This document shows, piece after piece, positions 9,422 to 20,825 of a DNA stretch of 64,000 bases. Each line of letters starts with the position of its first letter. The first letter of the stretch is position 1. A model generated the notes under the pieces. The model worked only from the letters and a program-made list of their open reading frames with translations. It did not search any database and was not told where the DNA came from. Source of the stretch: Xenorhabdus hominickii (GTDB lineage: Bacteria; Pseudomonadota; Gammaproteobacteria; Enterobacterales; Enterobacteriaceae). Both the position numbers and the translations under genes were made by a program. Location of the stretch: assembly GCF_002632725.1 (NCBI RefSeq), contig NZ_NJAI01000001.1:479953-543952 (forward strand). The letters run 5' to 3'.

Positions 9422-9491
9422 GTAATGGTGCCTCATTAATCGTGGCGGCCAGCTTACATAACACAGTGAAAAGAATTTCTGTCATTTTCAT
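9411..9491 (-). CDS. yrbN: Small protein YrbN-like, 26 residues, overlapping the deaD start
   Basis: Reading the minus strand from the ATG at 9491 gives 26 residues beginning [10 protein letters not shown], with [10 protein letters not shown] in the middle, ending in TGA at 9413-9411. E. coli has a small gene, yrbN, of the same length at the same place between nlpI and deaD. The frame overlaps the deaD start codon by 11 bases, so translation of the two could be coupled. No strong ribosome binding site is visible. The call rests on length and position; function is unknown. Confidence 0.6.
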   Translation of the reverse strand: MKMTEILFTVLCKLAATINEAPLHDH

Positions 9492-9535
9492 TTAAAATGT
9501 GAACTGGCTCAAATTATGTAATTAAACGAACAAAC

Positions 9536-9563
9536 AAGTCCTCACCTCTTAAGGTGTGGACTT
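9536..9563 (-). promoter_or_regulatory. Strong hairpin between nlpI and yrbN-deaD
   Basis: Stem AAGTCC-T-CACCT / AGGTG-T-GGACTT (11 pairs with one internal T-T mismatch) and a 4-base loop, 28 bases after the nlpI stop. On the transcribed strand it is followed by GTTTGTT, a poor U tract, so it may be a partial terminator or a processing site in the deaD leader. Confidence 0.5.
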
Positions 9564-9591
9564 TAAAATCTGTCGTGAATATGTTCGTCAG

Positions 9592-10476
9592 CTATTGTTG
9601 GTTCGATCCCGATAAATCATCTTGTCTTTGGCCTAGTAACGCCAATTCCAACAATGCATAGCGGTGCTCAACAAAGTTATGGACATTGTTAGCTACCGTC
9701 AGCTTGAATAACGCAACTGCGTTATCCTCATCCCCCAGACTTAGGTAATGTTTACCTAAATAGAAGTCAGTTTCACTGAGATGCTCAGCGAGCGAAGTGT
9801 TATCCGCTGAATCCTGTTTCAGGCGTTCCATCAATGTTTTTTCATTGATTTTACGCAAATAGAATTCAACAATATTCCAGCCCCATAGCCCCCGGTTCGC
9901 TTTGTCAAAATGGTGCGACAAATTCGTCATTGCAACCTTAGGATCAATTTTTTCTTCCACAAGGTACAACCACAACGAACGGAAGGGATCATTTGGATCG
10001 TCTTGATAAAACGCCTGCAGATCATCCTGCGCCAATCGATAACGGCCACCGTAATACAGTGCAATGCCGCGATTCATTCGCGCGTAGTTGTAAGTTGGAT
10101 CAAGCTCTAAAACAGAATCAAACGCTTCATAGGCAGCATTAAAATTACCTGCCTGCGTAGAGTAAATTCCCAGATAATTAAAAATCTCAGGAATATCAGG
10201 ACGGATAGACAAAGCCACTGAAAAATCATTCTGTGCCAATGCCCTCAGCCCTAGGCTATCATACAGCACACCTCGTTCATATAAAAGCTGTGCATACTCA
10301 TCTTCTGTGAGTGACCGACTCGCAAGTATTTGCTCCATGCGAGCCAGAATAACCTCTTGTTGCAATGTTGGTTGGAGTGGAATAGCAATAACTTCATTTT
10401 TACGCCACTCAGTGTTGCCACATCCCACAAGGAGAAAAATAGCTGCGACGTAACACCAGCGCAGAAAAGAATTCAT
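9592..10476 (-). CDS. nlpI: Outer-membrane lipoprotein NlpI, TPR adaptor
   Basis: A 294-residue lipoprotein, the same length as in E. coli. The N-terminus is a lipoprotein signal with lipobox LVGC, so the mature protein starts at C19. TPR helices cover most of the rest, e.g. [20 protein letters not shown]. In E. coli NlpI is an outer-membrane scaffold that brings the protease Prc to the peptidoglycan endopeptidase MepS and binds other murein hydrolases. The C-terminal ~15 residues ([10 protein letters not shown]) are polar. It lies downstream of pnp as in E. coli. Confidence 0.95.
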   Translation of the reverse strand: MNSFLRWCYVAAIFLLVGCGNTEWRKNEVIAIPLQPTLQQEVILARMEQILASRSLTEDEYAQLLYERGVLYDSLGLRALAQNDFSVALSIRPDIPEIFNYLGIYSTQAGNFNAAYEAFDSVLELDPTYNYARMNRGIALYYGGRYRLAQDDLQAFYQDDPNDPFRSLWLYLVEEKIDPKVAMTNLSHHFDKANRGLWGWNIVEFYLRKINEKTLMERLKQDSADNTSLAEHLSETDFYLGKHYLSLGDEDNAVALFKLTVANNVHNFVEHRYALLELALLGQRQDDLSGSNQQ

Positions 10477-10532
10477 TTCCTACTCCCGAAGTCAGACATT
10501 AATTAGAATGCCCTATTACTCCACCCACATTG

Positions 10533-10577
10533 TATACCCAATAAGATCTCAAGTAACTTGAAATCTTATTGGGTATA
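10533..10577. repeat. 45 bp palindromic intergenic repeat, copy E (minimal form)
   Basis: TATACCCAATAAGAT (10533-10547) pairs with its exact complement at 10563-10577. The inner part TCAAGTAACTTGA continues the palindrome. The ends match the TACCC/GGGTA ends of copies C and D, so I read it as a version lacking the core. Confidence 0.65.
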
Positions 10578-10579
10578 AA

Positions 10580-10603
10580 CGGCGTCCTTTTTACAGGACG
10601 CCG
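10580..10603 (-). terminator. pnp: Rho-independent terminator of pnp
   Basis: A 9 bp GC-rich stem (CGGCGTCCT / AGGACGCCG, 6-base loop) begins 15 bases after the pnp stop. On the transcribed strand TTTATA follows, so termination may be incomplete and allow nlpI read-through. Confidence 0.75.
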
Positions 10604-10618
10604 CTCTTTACGTCAAAT

Positions 10619-12757
10619 TTATTCTACTGATGATTCCGATGATTGTGGTGCTTCATCGGTAGTAGTTACTGCTTCTTTCATGCTCAGGCGGATACGTCCC
10701 TGGCGATCAATTTCCAGTACTTTTACCGGAACTTCCTGACCAACTTGCAGATAATCAGTGACTTTCTCTACACGTTTGTCCGCGATCTGAGAAATGTGTA
10801 CCAGACCTTCTTTACCACCACCAATAGCAACAAATGCACCAAAATCAACGATACGAGTGACTTTACCATTATAGATGCGGCCAACTTCAACTTCAGCAGT
10901 GATTTCTTCAATACGGCTGATAGCGTGACGGGCTTTATCACTGTCAGTTGCCGCAATCTTCACTGTACCATCATCTTCAATTTCAATGGTGGTGCCGGTT
11001 TCTTCTGTCAACGCTCGGATCACAGAGCCACCTTTACCAATCACATCTTTGATCTTGTCTGGATTGATCTTGATGGTGTGAATGCGTGGTGCAAATTCAG
11101 AGATATCATTACGTGGACCCTGAATAGCCTGCTCCATCACATTAAGGATGTGCAGACGGGCACCTTTTGCCTGATTCAAGGCAATCTGCATGATCTCACG
11201 GGTAATACCTTCAATTTTGATGTCCATTTGCAGTGCACTAATACCATCACGGCTACCTGCAACTTTAAAGTCCATGTCGCCCAGATGATCTTCGTCACCC
11301 AGAATGTCAGACAGAACAACAAAGTTATCACCTTCTTTTACCAGGCCCATTGCGATACCAGCAACAGCTGCTTTAATCGGCACGCCCGCATCCATCAGCG
11401 CCAGTGAAGCGCCACAGACGGAAGCCATAGAAGAAGAACCGTTAGATTCAGTGATTTCAGACACAACACGAACGGTATACGGGAATTCGTTGGCATTTGG
11501 CATCACAGCCAATACGCCACGTTTCGCCAAACGACCGTGACCAATTTCACGACGTTTTGGTGAACCGACCATACCTGTTTCACCCACGCAGTATGGAGGG
11601 AAGTTATAATGGAACAGGAAGCGGTCTGTACGCTCACCCATCAGTTCATCGATAACTTGTGCATCACGCTCTGTACCCAGAGTTGCAGAAACCAGTGACT
11701 GAGTTTCACCACGGGTGAACAGAGATGAACCATGAGTACGTGGCAATACGCCAGTACGAACGTCCAAAGCACGTACCATGTCTTTTTCACGGCCATCAAT
11801 ACGAGGCTCGCCACGCAGAACACGACCACGAACAACGTTTTTCTCCAGCACAGACAGAACGTCAAGAACTTCGCCCTCATCCAGTTCAGTGCCTTTTTCA
11901 GCCGCTTCAGCCAGAACCAACGCAGAAACTTCTTCTTTGATAATATTAACCTGAGCGTAACGTTCCTGCTTCTCAGTAATGCGGTAAGCATCGCCCAGAC
12001 GGCTTTCAGCCAGTTCAGCAATACGGTCATGCAGTGGCTGGTTGATTTGCTCTGGCGACCAGTCCCATTTATCTTTGCCTGCTTCAGCAGCCAGTGAGTT
12101 GATGTTATCAATCACAATTTGCTGTTGCTCGTGACCAAATACAACTGCACCCAGCATTTGTTCTTCAGTCAGCAGATCCGCTTCGGATTCTACCATCAAT
12201 ACCGCACCTGCCGTACCTGCAACGACCAGATCCAGACTACTGTGTTTCAGTTCATCGCTGGTTGGGTTCAGTACGTACTGGTCATTGATGTAACCAACGC
12301 GCGCAGCACCAATTGGGCCATTGAATGGAATGCCAGACAACGCCAGTACCGCAGAGGCACCGATCATGGCAACAATATCAGGGTTTACCTGAGGGTTAAC
12401 AGAAACCACTGTCGCGATGATTTGAATTTCGTTCAGGAAACCTTCTGGGAACAGAGGACGCAGAGGACGGTCAATCAGACGGGCTACTAACGTTTCGCCT
12501 TCTCCTGGACGGCCTTCACGACGAAAGAAACTTCCCGGAATACGACCAGCAGCGTAAGTACGCTCCTGATAGTTAACAGTCAAAGGAAAGAAATCCTGAC
12601 CTGCTTTAACTTTTTTCTGACCCACTACGGTTACAAATACCGCGGTGTCATCCATATTTACCATAACAGCTGCTGTCGCTTGACGAGCCATCATGCCGGT
12701 TTCAATGGTCACAGTGTGCTGACCATACTGAAATTTACGAACTATCGGATTCAGCAA
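10619..12757 (-). CDS. pnp: Polynucleotide phosphorylase (PNPase)
   Basis: A 712-residue 3'-5' phosphorolytic exoribonuclease, a trimer and degradosome component. Two RNase PH domains make up the first ~550 residues (e.g. [14 protein letters not shown] and the [15 protein letters not shown] active-site stretch). A KH domain follows at about 553-612 ([14 protein letters not shown]), then an S1 domain at about 622-690 ([13 protein letters not shown]). The start is a TTG at 12757 with AAGGAA upstream; it gives the conserved [13 protein letters not shown] rare start codon fits the autoregulated, RNase III-dependent pnp of E. coli. It follows rpsO. Confidence 0.97.
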   Translation of the reverse strand: MLNPIVRKFQYGQHTVTIETGMMARQATAAVMVNMDDTAVFVTVVGQKKVKAGQDFFPLTVNYQERTYAAGRIPGSFFRREGRPGEGETLVARLIDRPLRPLFPEGFLNEIQIIATVVSVNPQVNPDIVAMIGASAVLALSGIPFNGPIGAARVGYINDQYVLNPTSDELKHSSLDLVVAGTAGAVLMVESEADLLTEEQMLGAVVFGHEQQQIVIDNINSLAAEAGKDKWDWSPEQINQPLHDRIAELAESRLGDAYRITEKQERYAQVNIIKEEVSALVLAEAAEKGTELDEGEVLDVLSVLEKNVVRGRVLRGEPRIDGREKDMVRALDVRTGVLPRTHGSSLFTRGETQSLVSATLGTERDAQVIDELMGERTDRFLFHYNFPPYCVGETGMVGSPKRREIGHGRLAKRGVLAVMPNANEFPYTVRVVSEITESNGSSSMASVCGASLALMDAGVPIKAAVAGIAMGLVKEGDNFVVLSDILGDEDHLGDMDFKVAGSRDGISALQMDIKIEGITREIMQIALNQAKGARLHILNVMEQAIQGPRNDISEFAPRIHTIKINPDKIKDVIGKGGSVIRALTEETGTTIEIEDDGTVKIAATDSDKARHAISRIEEITAEVEVGRIYNGKVTRIVDFGAFVAIGGGKEGLVHISQIADKRVEKVTDYLQVGQEVPVKVLEIDRQGRIRLSMKEAVTTTDEAPQSSESSVE

Positions 12758-12848
12758 AATAATTTTCCTTTGTTAGTGTTGCCGATTTTAAGATTCAGCA
12801 ACAATGGAGTTTCTCTTATTGCTACACCCTCACGACTAATGACAGTGC

Positions 12849-12886
12849 TTATTCCTTCATCTTTCACATTGCTTTTTGTTGCCTAG
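12849..12886. repeat. Dispersed intergenic repeat, copy B (diverged)
   Basis: TTATTCCTTCATCTTTCACA, then TTGCTTTTTGTTGCCTAG, matches the core of copy A at 4281-4318 with few changes, but I see no terminal inverted repeats, so it is decayed. Confidence 0.5.
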
Positions 12887-12986
12887 CCCGTTTATTGCTG
12901 CCACAAAGCAATTTGAAATCATTGGATATTTTCTTTTAAGTACTCTCATTAGCCGCGCGAGTCACTGTAGCCGAAGAGATTCAAAC

Positions 12987-13046
12987 TTTTAGAAACAGTA
13001 TTCTTAGAAACTATGCTCTTAGAAATAATACTCTTAGAAACAATGT
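12987..13046. repeat. Four 15 bp tandem units in the pnp leader
   Basis: Units begin at 12987, 13002, 13017 and 13032. Each reads TCTTAGAAA plus six variable bases; the first has TTTTAGAAA. The period is exactly 15 bp over 60 bp. Copy-number variation between strains would be expected. Confidence 0.8.
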
Positions 13047-13079
13047 TTAAGTTTATCTACACCGTTTCCTAGAAGAAAA

Positions 13080-13097
13080 GGGGCCCGCTTAGGCCCC
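13080..13097 (-). terminator. rpsO: Rho-independent terminator of rpsO
   Basis: Stem GGGGCC / GGCCCC with a 6-base loop, then TTTTCTT on the transcribed strand, 22 bases after the rpsO stop. It matches the position of the E. coli rpsO terminator. Confidence 0.82.
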
Positions 13098-13118
13098 CTT
13101 TCCACTGAAACTCATCGA

Positions 13119-13388
13119 TTAGCGACGCAGTCCCAGACGCTCAATCAGTGAAGTGTAACGAGCCAAATCTTTACGCTTCAGGTAGTTCAACAGCTTACGA
13201 CGCTGTGCAACCATTCTCAGCAGACCACGACGGCTGTGGTGATCTTTTTTATGCTCAGCAAAGTGACCTTGCAGCTGGTTGATATCAGCAGTCAGCAGTG
13301 CAACCTGAACTTCGCTGGAACCACTGTCGTTGGCGCCACGGCCAAAATCAGCAATAATCTGCGCTTTTACAGCAGTGCTTAGAGACAT
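13119..13388 (-). CDS. rpsO: 30S ribosomal protein S15
   Basis: An 89-residue protein with the full S15 sequence, including [20 protein letters not shown] and [21 protein letters not shown]. It binds the central domain of 16S rRNA early in 30S assembly. The ATG at 13388 gives the conserved [11 protein letters not shown] start; the open frame runs further upstream without a family match. In E. coli S15 represses its own translation through a pseudoknot in its leader. It precedes pnp. Confidence 0.97.
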   Translation of the reverse strand: MSLSTAVKAQIIADFGRGANDSGSSEVQVALLTADINQLQGHFAEHKKDHHSRRGLLRMVAQRRKLLNYLKRKDLARYTSLIERLGLRR

Positions 13389-13564
13389 AGTATAACTCCA
13401 AATATTTAGTTTAAAATGACGAGTGCCGATCTCTAATTCAGCCACTCATATATAGACGCGGTATTCTACGCTGCAAATAGGTGAAGCGCAAGACAGCACA
13501 ATTGTTGCCATTTTCCTGCTCTTACGTAATTTGTCTGTTTCAAATTCCTTGTCGGTCGCTATCA

Positions 13565-14512
13565 TTATTCAATTTCGGTTTCAACAACCAGACGACGTGG
13601 AGCCACCAGCCCATCATCGTCAATTACCGCAATGCCAATGAATTTATTTTCATCACCTTCGATAACTCGCACCCATTCATCTGAAGCCAAATTGTGTCCG
13701 CTTCGAACAGGTTGTCCCTGTTTAAAATAGGAGGCAACGACGGATGCCAAGTGAATCACAGGGAAATGGGCTACTGCGGAATCTATCGGCAACAGCAATG
13801 GATCCAGCAACGCGCCCGGTTCAATTTCTTGAGCTTCAGCTTGTTGCTTTAATTCATATAACTGTTCCAGTGTCACCATTCGTTGGTTAGGGTAATTGGC
13901 GACCTGTAGACGACGCAGGTAAATCACATGCGCACCACAGCCCAAAAGTTCACCCAAGTCATCAATGATAGTGCGGATGTAAGTTCCCTTGGAACAGTGT
14001 ATTTCCAGCTCTAATTCATCCCCTTCCCAGCGAATGAATTGCAATTCGTAAACGGTGATAGGACGTGCTTCCCGTTCAACTTCAATTCCTTGGCGAGCAT
14101 ATTCGTACAGCGGTTTTCCCTGATGTTTCAATGCAGAGTACATGGAAGGTACTTGCATGGTATCACCACGGAAGGTATCCAAGGCTGCATCAAGCTGAGA
14201 TTGGGTAATTTGTACTCCGCGTTCACTAATGATTGTCCCATGTGAATCCGAAGTATCCGTACGCTGTCCCAAACGGGCTATCACCCGGTAGCGTTTATCA
14301 GAATCCAGCAAGAATTGGGAAAATTTAGTCGCTTCACCAAGACAAATCGGTAGCATGCCTGTTGCTAACGGATCCAGTGCGCCTGTATGACCAGCTTTGC
14401 TGGCATTGAAAATGCGCCTTACTTTCTGCAACGCATCATTGGAGGAAATATCCTGCGGCTTGTCCAGCAGCAATACACCGTGAATCGCACGGCCTTTACG
14501 ACGGCGCCCCAT
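13565..14512 (-). CDS. truB: tRNA pseudouridine-55 synthase TruB
   Basis: A 315-residue enzyme that isomerises U55 in the T loop of all tRNAs. The catalytic aspartate lies in [19 protein letters not shown]. The segment [15 protein letters not shown] is a second family motif, and a PUA-like domain ends the protein ([18 protein letters not shown]). The ATG at 14512 overlaps the rbfA stop by one base (TGATG) and is 7 bases from GAGGA; a GTG one codon upstream is less well spaced. It belongs to the rimP-pnp operon. Confidence 0.95.
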   Translation of the reverse strand: MGRRRKGRAIHGVLLLDKPQDISSNDALQKVRRIFNASKAGHTGALDPLATGMLPICLGEATKFSQFLLDSDKRYRVIARLGQRTDTSDSHGTIISERGVQITQSQLDAALDTFRGDTMQVPSMYSALKHQGKPLYEYARQGIEVEREARPITVYELQFIRWEGDELELEIHCSKGTYIRTIIDDLGELLGCGAHVIYLRRLQVANYPNQRMVTLEQLYELKQQAEAQEIEPGALLDPLLLPIDSAVAHFPVIHLASVVASYFKQGQPVRSGHNLASDEWVRVIEGDENKFIGIAVIDDDGLVAPRRLVVETEIE

Positions 14513-14922
14513 CACTTTTCCTCATTGTGATCCGCAGATGCGCGACGCTGTTCATCATTTTTCACAACGTTGCTAACTAAGTTAGACATACGCATCCCTT
14601 CCACTAATGAACTGTCGTAAGAAAACGTCAATTCAGGGATAACACGCAGACGCATCGCTTTACCCAGCAGGGAACGAATAAAACCAGAGGCTTCGTTCAA
14701 TGCCTTGATACCGTCATTGACCATATTTGAATCATGGTCTTGTACCAGTACGTTCAGAAAGGTCACAAATACTTTGGCATAAGCCAAATCGCGGGAAACC
14801 TCAACACCAGAGACGGTCGCCATTCCTATACGGGGATCTTTGACTTCGCGCTGTAAAATGATGGCAATCTCTTTTTTCATTTCTTGAGCAACGCGTTGAG
14901 TACGACTGAATTCTCTTGCCAT
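14512..14922 (-). CDS. rbfA: Ribosome-binding factor A
   Basis: A 136-residue KH-type protein needed for 16S rRNA 5'-end maturation and cold growth. Conserved blocks are [20 protein letters not shown] and [16 protein letters not shown]. The ATG at 14922 has CAGGAG upstream and gives the family start [14 protein letters not shown]. It lies between infB and truB, with its stop overlapping the truB start. A strong hairpin lies just upstream of its ribosome binding site. Confidence 0.96.
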   Translation of the reverse strand: MAREFSRTQRVAQEMKKEIAIILQREVKDPRIGMATVSGVEVSRDLAYAKVFVTFLNVLVQDHDSNMVNDGIKALNEASGFIRSLLGKAMRLRVIPELTFSYDSSLVEGMRMSNLVSNVVKNDEQRRASADHNEEK

Positions 14923-14941
14923 TGTTATATCTCCTGACATT

Positions 14942-14964
14942 TTGGGGGGCATTAAGCCCCCCAA
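14942..14964 (-). promoter_or_regulatory. GC-rich hairpin in front of the rbfA ribosome binding site
   Basis: Nine-base arms TTGGGGGGC / GCCCCCCAA with a 5-base loop, between the infB stop and the rbfA GGAG. No T run follows on the transcribed strand, so it is more likely an mRNA stability or processing element than a terminator. Confidence 0.55.
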
Positions 14965-14997
14965 GAATGGAATGAATCTATTGGGTAGATAATGGTA

Positions 14998-17775
14998 TTA
15001 ATCGATGGTGCGTTTAACTTCGATCACTTCAAAGACTTCAATCATATCGCCAACACGGACATCATTGTAGTTCTTCACACCGATACCACATTCCATACCA
15101 TTACGGACTTCGTTTACGTCGTCCTTAAAGCGGCGCAGAGATTCCAACTCACCTTCATAGATAACCACGTTATTACGTAGGACACGGATCGGATTATTAC
15201 GTTTGATGACACCTTCTGTCACCATACAACCAGCTACAGCACCAAATTTCGGTGACTTAAATACGTCACGGACTTCGGCAAGACCCATGATCTGCTGTTT
15301 GTATTCAGGTGCCAACATACCGCTCATTGCCTGTTTGATTTCATCAATCAGACTATAGATAACGGAGTAATAACGCAGATCCACGCTTTCGCTTTCGATA
15401 ATGCGACGCGCTGAAGCATCTGCACGAACGTTAAAGCCCAGAATGATTGCGTTCGATGCAGCAGCCAGTGTTGCATCAGTCTCGGTGATACCACCCACGC
15501 CAGAACCGATGATTTTCACTTTGACTTCATCAGTAGACAGTTTCAGCAATGAATCACAAATTGCTTCACATGTACCCTGAACATCAGTTTTCAGAACGAT
15601 GTTCAGTTCAGATACCTTACCTTCTTCCATGTTAGCAAACATGTTTTCCAGTTTAGATTTCTGCTGACGAGCCAGTTTCACTTCACGGAATTTACCCTGA
15701 CGATACAGAGCAACTTCACGCGCTTTTTTCTCATCACGAACAACGGTCGCTTCATCACCCGCAGATGGAACGTTGGACAGACCAAGAATTTCTACTGGAA
15801 TAGATGGACCTGCAGACATGACTTCAAGGCCAAGCTCATTACGCATCGCACGGATACGGCCATATTCGAAGCCACACAGGACGATGTCGCCTTTGTTCAG
15901 AGTACCAGACTGAACCAGAATGGTCGCAACTGGGCCACGGCCTTTATCCAGGAACGATTCAATGACCACACCATTCGCCATACCAGTACGTACGGCTTGC
16001 AGTTCAAGGACTTCAGCCTGAAGCAAGATTGCTTCCAACAATTCATCAATGCCGATACCTGCTTTAGCAGATACATTGATGAACTGAGTTTCACCGCCCC
16101 AATCTTCTGGAATAATGCCGTACTGAGACAGTTCGTTTTTCACACGATCCGGATCAGCTTCTGGCTTGTCGATCTTGTTCACAGCAACAACAACCGGTAC
16201 GTTGGCTGCTTTAGCATGTTGAACGGCTTCGATGGTCTGAGGCATCACACCATCATCCGCTGCCACAACCAGAACAACGATATCCGTTGCTTTAGCACCA
16301 CGTGCACGCATGGAGGTAAACGCAGCATGGCCTGGGGTATCCAAGAAGGTAACCATGCCTTTATCGGTTTGCACGTGATATGCACCGATGTGCTGAGTAA
16401 TACCACCCGCTTCTCCAGAAGCCACTTTCGTGGAACGGATATAGTCCAGCAAAGAGGTTTTACCATGGTCAACGTGCCCCATGATGGTAACAACCGGTGC
16501 ACGAGATTCAGCCAGAGTTTCCCCGGTATCACGATCACTCATCAGCGCTTCTTCCAGCTCGTTTTCACGACGCAGGATAACTTTGTGCCCCATTTCTTCG
16601 GCAACCATTTGCGCAGTTTCTTGATCGATAACTTGGTTAATGGTCACCATTGCACCCATCTTCATCATGGTTTTGATGACTTGGGAACCTTTGACAGCCA
16701 TTTTGTTAGCTAATTCAGCAACAGTAATTGTTTCACCAATTACGACATCACGGTTAACGGCTGCAACAGGTTTGGTGAAGCTTTGCTGTAAGGTGCTCTT
16801 ACGCTGTTTGCCTTTGGTACGGCCTACTGCACGCGCTTCTTCACGATCAGCTTTCGATTCAGAATGTTTATTATTCTTCTTCTGGCGGGCTGCTTTGCCA
16901 CCACGGGTGCGGGAACGGCGATCGCCTTCAACTTTGGCGTCATTTTCATCTTCCGCGTCACGGGCATGACGGGATGTCGTTACATGATAGTCACTACTCT
17001 CAGTGCTTTCAGTTTCTTTTTCTTTAGAAGACCATTCGTCTTTCTTTTCTTCTGCCATTCGACGCGCTTCTTCTGCAACACGTTTCGCTTCAGCTTCAAC
17101 CTTACGGCGTACTTCTTCTTCAGCTTTGCGTTTTAAATCTGCTGCTTCGGCTTCACGACGCGCTTTTTCATTTTGCGCCGCAGAATCAGTCTGAACTGAT
17201 TTTTGTTTGTTTTCGGTATGTTGCTTAGTCACTTTTTCTTTTTCCGCCGCCTCACGCTGAGGCAGTTTAGCCTCTTCACGCTTGGCTTTTTCTTCTGCTA
17301 CACGTTGAGCGCTCTCGTTTGCTTCATGCTTAGCCTTTTCTTCAGCTTCACATTTAGCTTGCTCTTCCGCGAGTTTTTTCGCTTCAGCTTCAAGCCGCGC
17401 CTTCTCTTCTGCCTCGCGCCGAGCCTGCTCTTCCGCTTCACGCTTCGCCTGTTCTTCCGTTTTAGCCTGTTCAACGGCATCACGGTTTACATATGTGCGT
17501 TTTTTACGGACTTCAATCGCTACCGATTTACTTTTGCCACCGGTGCCAGGAACGTTCAGTGTACTACGTGTTTTACGCTGTAATGTCAATTTACCTGGCT
17601 GGCCGCCAGAACCACCTTGTTCGCGGTTCAAGTGGGCCAGCAAAGCTTCTTTTTCTTTCTGGGAAACAGAGTCAGTTGCGGTTTTCTGAATGCCAGCATC
17701 AGCGAACTGCTGGGTTAGACGTTCTACCGATGTCTGGATCTCTTCTGCCAGTAATTTTACGGTTACCTCTGTCAT
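14998..17775 (-). CDS. infB: Translation initiation factor IF-2
   Basis: A 925-residue GTPase that delivers initiator tRNA to the 30S subunit. The N-terminal ~50 residues form the IF2_N fold. A long charged, alanine/glutamate-rich helical linker (about 90-330, repeated KREAEE/ARREAEE units) makes it longer than E. coli IF-2 (890). A second IF2_N domain follows. The G domain has G1 GHVDHGKT at about 433-440, DTPGH and NKID. C-terminal beta-barrel and fMet-tRNA-binding domains complete it. It sits between nusA and rbfA. Internal starts giving shorter forms occur in E. coli but are not evident here. Confidence 0.97.
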   Translation of the reverse strand: MTEVTVKLLAEEIQTSVERLTQQFADAGIQKTATDSVSQKEKEALLAHLNREQGGSGGQPGKLTLQRKTRSTLNVPGTGGKSKSVAIEVRKKRTYVNRDAVEQAKTEEQAKREAEEQARREAEEKARLEAEAKKLAEEQAKCEAEEKAKHEANESAQRVAEEKAKREEAKLPQREAAEKEKVTKQHTENKQKSVQTDSAAQNEKARREAEAADLKRKAEEEVRRKVEAEAKRVAEEARRMAEEKKDEWSSKEKETESTESSDYHVTTSRHARDAEDENDAKVEGDRRSRTRGGKAARQKKNNKHSESKADREEARAVGRTKGKQRKSTLQQSFTKPVAAVNRDVVIGETITVAELANKMAVKGSQVIKTMMKMGAMVTINQVIDQETAQMVAEEMGHKVILRRENELEEALMSDRDTGETLAESRAPVVTIMGHVDHGKTSLLDYIRSTKVASGEAGGITQHIGAYHVQTDKGMVTFLDTPGHAAFTSMRARGAKATDIVVLVVAADDGVMPQTIEAVQHAKAANVPVVVAVNKIDKPEADPDRVKNELSQYGIIPEDWGGETQFINVSAKAGIGIDELLEAILLQAEVLELQAVRTGMANGVVIESFLDKGRGPVATILVQSGTLNKGDIVLCGFEYGRIRAMRNELGLEVMSAGPSIPVEILGLSNVPSAGDEATVVRDEKKAREVALYRQGKFREVKLARQQKSKLENMFANMEEGKVSELNIVLKTDVQGTCEAICDSLLKLSTDEVKVKIIGSGVGGITETDATLAAASNAIILGFNVRADASARRIIESESVDLRYYSVIYSLIDEIKQAMSGMLAPEYKQQIMGLAEVRDVFKSPKFGAVAGCMVTEGVIKRNNPIRVLRNNVVIYEGELESLRRFKDDVNEVRNGMECGIGVKNYNDVRVGDMIEVFEVIEVKRTID

Positions 17776-17800
17776 TCTGTTCCTTCCTGCTACAGTTTAT

Positions 17801-19330
<1,530 letters not shown>

Positions 19331-19783
19331 TTAAAAGTGGGGTACCAGGTTCGCTTTCTGGATGTTGCTCAGTGCGAACACTTCGTCTTTTCCATCCACC
19401 GTAACCGTAATCATTTCACCATCAACAGCCTTGATGATCCCTTGCCATTTACGGCGATTCTGCATTGCCATTCGTAAAAACAAATTGACTTTTTCGCCCA
19501 TAAAACGCTGGTAGTGTTCAGCCTTAAACAGTGGACGCTCAAGCCCAGGTGAAGATATTTCCAGGTTATAAAGTACAGAAATCGGATCTTCAACATCAAG
19601 CACTGCACTGACCTGGTGGCTAACATCAGCACAATTATCAACAGTGATACCCTCTTCACTATCAATATAGATCCGCAATGTTGAAACACGTGCGCGAATA
19701 AACTCCAGGCCAACTAATTCGAAACCCAAAGCTTCAACTGGTGCTGAAATCATCTCTGTTAATTTTTGCTCTAATGTGGACAA
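19331..19783 (-). CDS. rimP: Ribosome maturation factor RimP
   Basis: A 150-residue protein for 30S maturation. Family blocks [20 protein letters not shown] and [20 protein letters not shown] are visible, and the C-terminus [10 protein letters not shown] matches E. coli. I chose the TTG at 19783, which gives [11 protein letters not shown] and the E. coli length and is preceded by a G-rich run. A GTG at 19789 is the alternative. It is the first protein gene of the operon after tRNA-fMet. Confidence 0.94.
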   Translation of the reverse strand: MSTLEQKLTEMISAPVEALGFELVGLEFIRARVSTLRIYIDSEEGITVDNCADVSHQVSAVLDVEDPISVLYNLEISSPGLERPLFKAEHYQRFMGEKVNLFLRMAMQNRRKWQGIIKAVDGEMITVTVDGKDEVFALSNIQKANLVPHF

Positions 19784-19800
19784 GCCCACCCCCAAGACAT

Positions 19801-19822
19801 AAAAAAAGGGCTATATTAGCCC
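19801..19822 (-). terminator. Terminator/attenuator immediately before rimP
   Basis: Stem GGGCTA / TAGCCC with a 3-base loop, followed by seven Ts on the transcribed strand, ending 17 bases before the rimP start. It lies inside the metY-rimP transcript and would need read-through for operon expression. Confidence 0.8.
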
Positions 19823-19844
19823 AGTAGTTCTGCTGTCAAATAAC

Positions 19845-19865
19845 AAAAAACCCCGATACCCGGGG
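19845..19865 (-). terminator. Terminator after tRNA-fMet
   Basis: Stem CCCCG / CGGGG with a 5-base loop, followed by TTTTTTG on the transcribed strand. It is the upstream member of a tandem terminator pair between the tRNA and rimP. Confidence 0.82.
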
Positions 19866-20010
19866 CTTTATGTAACTGGACCCTGTTTACTGCCAGTGGT
19901 CTCAACCAACTTCTTTCTATACCTTTCTTCAAAGTAACCTTGCAAATTAGGATTGATATCTTAACGGCTGCTGAATGGCTACTCTGGAAAAGGCTCAGGT
20001 TGTTAAGAAG

Positions 20011-20087
<77 letters not shown>

Positions 20088-20145
20088 TTCGAAAACGTGG
20101 CAAATCTTACGCTGATAAAACTAAAAACGCAAGTTTCTAGATTAA

Positions 20146-20235
20146 TGGTGCCGAGGACGGGACTTGAACCCGTACGCCCGTTGTTTAGGCACTACCACCT
20201 CAAGGTAGCGTGTATACCAATTTCACCACCTCGGC
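20146..20235 (-). tRNA. leuU: tRNA-Leu (GAG)
   Basis: A 90-base class II tRNA with encoded CCA. Acceptor GCCGAGG pairs with CCTCGGC. The anticodon loop CTTGAGG gives anticodon GAG, and a long variable arm (TGCCTAAACAACGGGCG) is present. It lies between secG and tRNA-fMet, the same neighbourhood as E. coli leuU downstream of secG. Confidence 0.97.
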
Positions 20236-20307
20236 ACTGATTTTATAGGACTGTTATTCTAACATTTATTTAAACTAACAACCCTATTTCAATTCTATTA
20301 CTGAAAT

Positions 20308-20646
20308 TTACTGCGGGATATCACTGTTTGTTTTTGCTGGAACCGCCGGAACTTCTGTTTGTTTTTCAACTTTTACAGGTTCAACGAGGTTATCCCATTT
20401 ACTGCTAGAACCCGTTTTGTTGCTGGTCATGTTACCAAGAATCAGACTGATAACAATAAACAGCGTGGCAAGAACAGCGGTCATGCGAGTCATAAAATTC
20501 CCAGAACCCGATGAACCAAACAGCGTGTTAGATGCACCCGCGCCGAAAGAAGCACCCATATCAGCACCTTTACCTTGCTGTAGCAGAACCAGAGCAATAA
20601 GCCCGATGCCAACCAGCAAGAATATACCTAAAAGAGCTTCATACAT
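20308..20646 (-). CDS. secG: Protein translocase subunit SecG
   Basis: A 112-residue inner-membrane protein of the SecYEG channel. Two membrane helices are visible (about 3-23 and 53-73), joined by the conserved loop GADMGASFGAGASNTLFGSS. The ATG at 20646 gives MYEALLGIFLL; the longer frame has no family support. The polar C-terminal tail is variable. It lies between glmM and tRNA-Leu. Confidence 0.95.
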   Translation of the reverse strand: MYEALLGIFLLVGIGLIALVLLQQGKGADMGASFGAGASNTLFGSSGSGNFMTRMTAVLATLFIVISLILGNMTSNKTGSSSKWDNLVEPVKVEKQTEVPAVPAKTNSDIPQ

Positions 20647-20825
20647 ATGTTGTACCCGTTTCCTCGTGGGATTTACCACAATTTCGTAGCGATTTTATAT
20701 TGCATCACCCGCTCACAAAATTAGAAAAATTAACTTATTGAGCGGGTGTGAATACTAACCAAAGCGTATCAGACACGCAAGAGTAATTTTAAATACTGGC
20801 GCTGATCGAAGAAAAAATCAACAAA

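Larger units (their letters stand above)
12758..13118 (-). other. rpsO-pnp spacer (pnp leader)
   Basis: No gene is visible. The 361 bases hold the rpsO terminator, a 4 x 15 bp tandem repeat (12987-13046), and copy B of the dispersed repeat (12849-12886). In E. coli this region carries an RNase III-cleaved leader hairpin for PNPase autocontrol and, on the opposite strand, the small RNA SraG. I cannot demonstrate either here from sequence. Confidence 0.55.

Noticed and set aside
10643..11407. Plus-strand open frame of 254 codons opposite pnp
   Set aside because: It is the antisense shadow of a highly conserved pnp coding region, with biased composition and no recognisable family or ribosome binding site.
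12987..13046. Tandem units in the pnp leader as a CRISPR array
   Set aside because: Units are 15 bp with no 30 bp-class repeats or unique spacers, and no cas gene is nearby.
12758..13118. SraG small RNA homolog on the plus strand
   Set aside because: Position fits E. coli, but I see no convincing promoter or plus-strand terminator, and the sequence is dominated by repeats.
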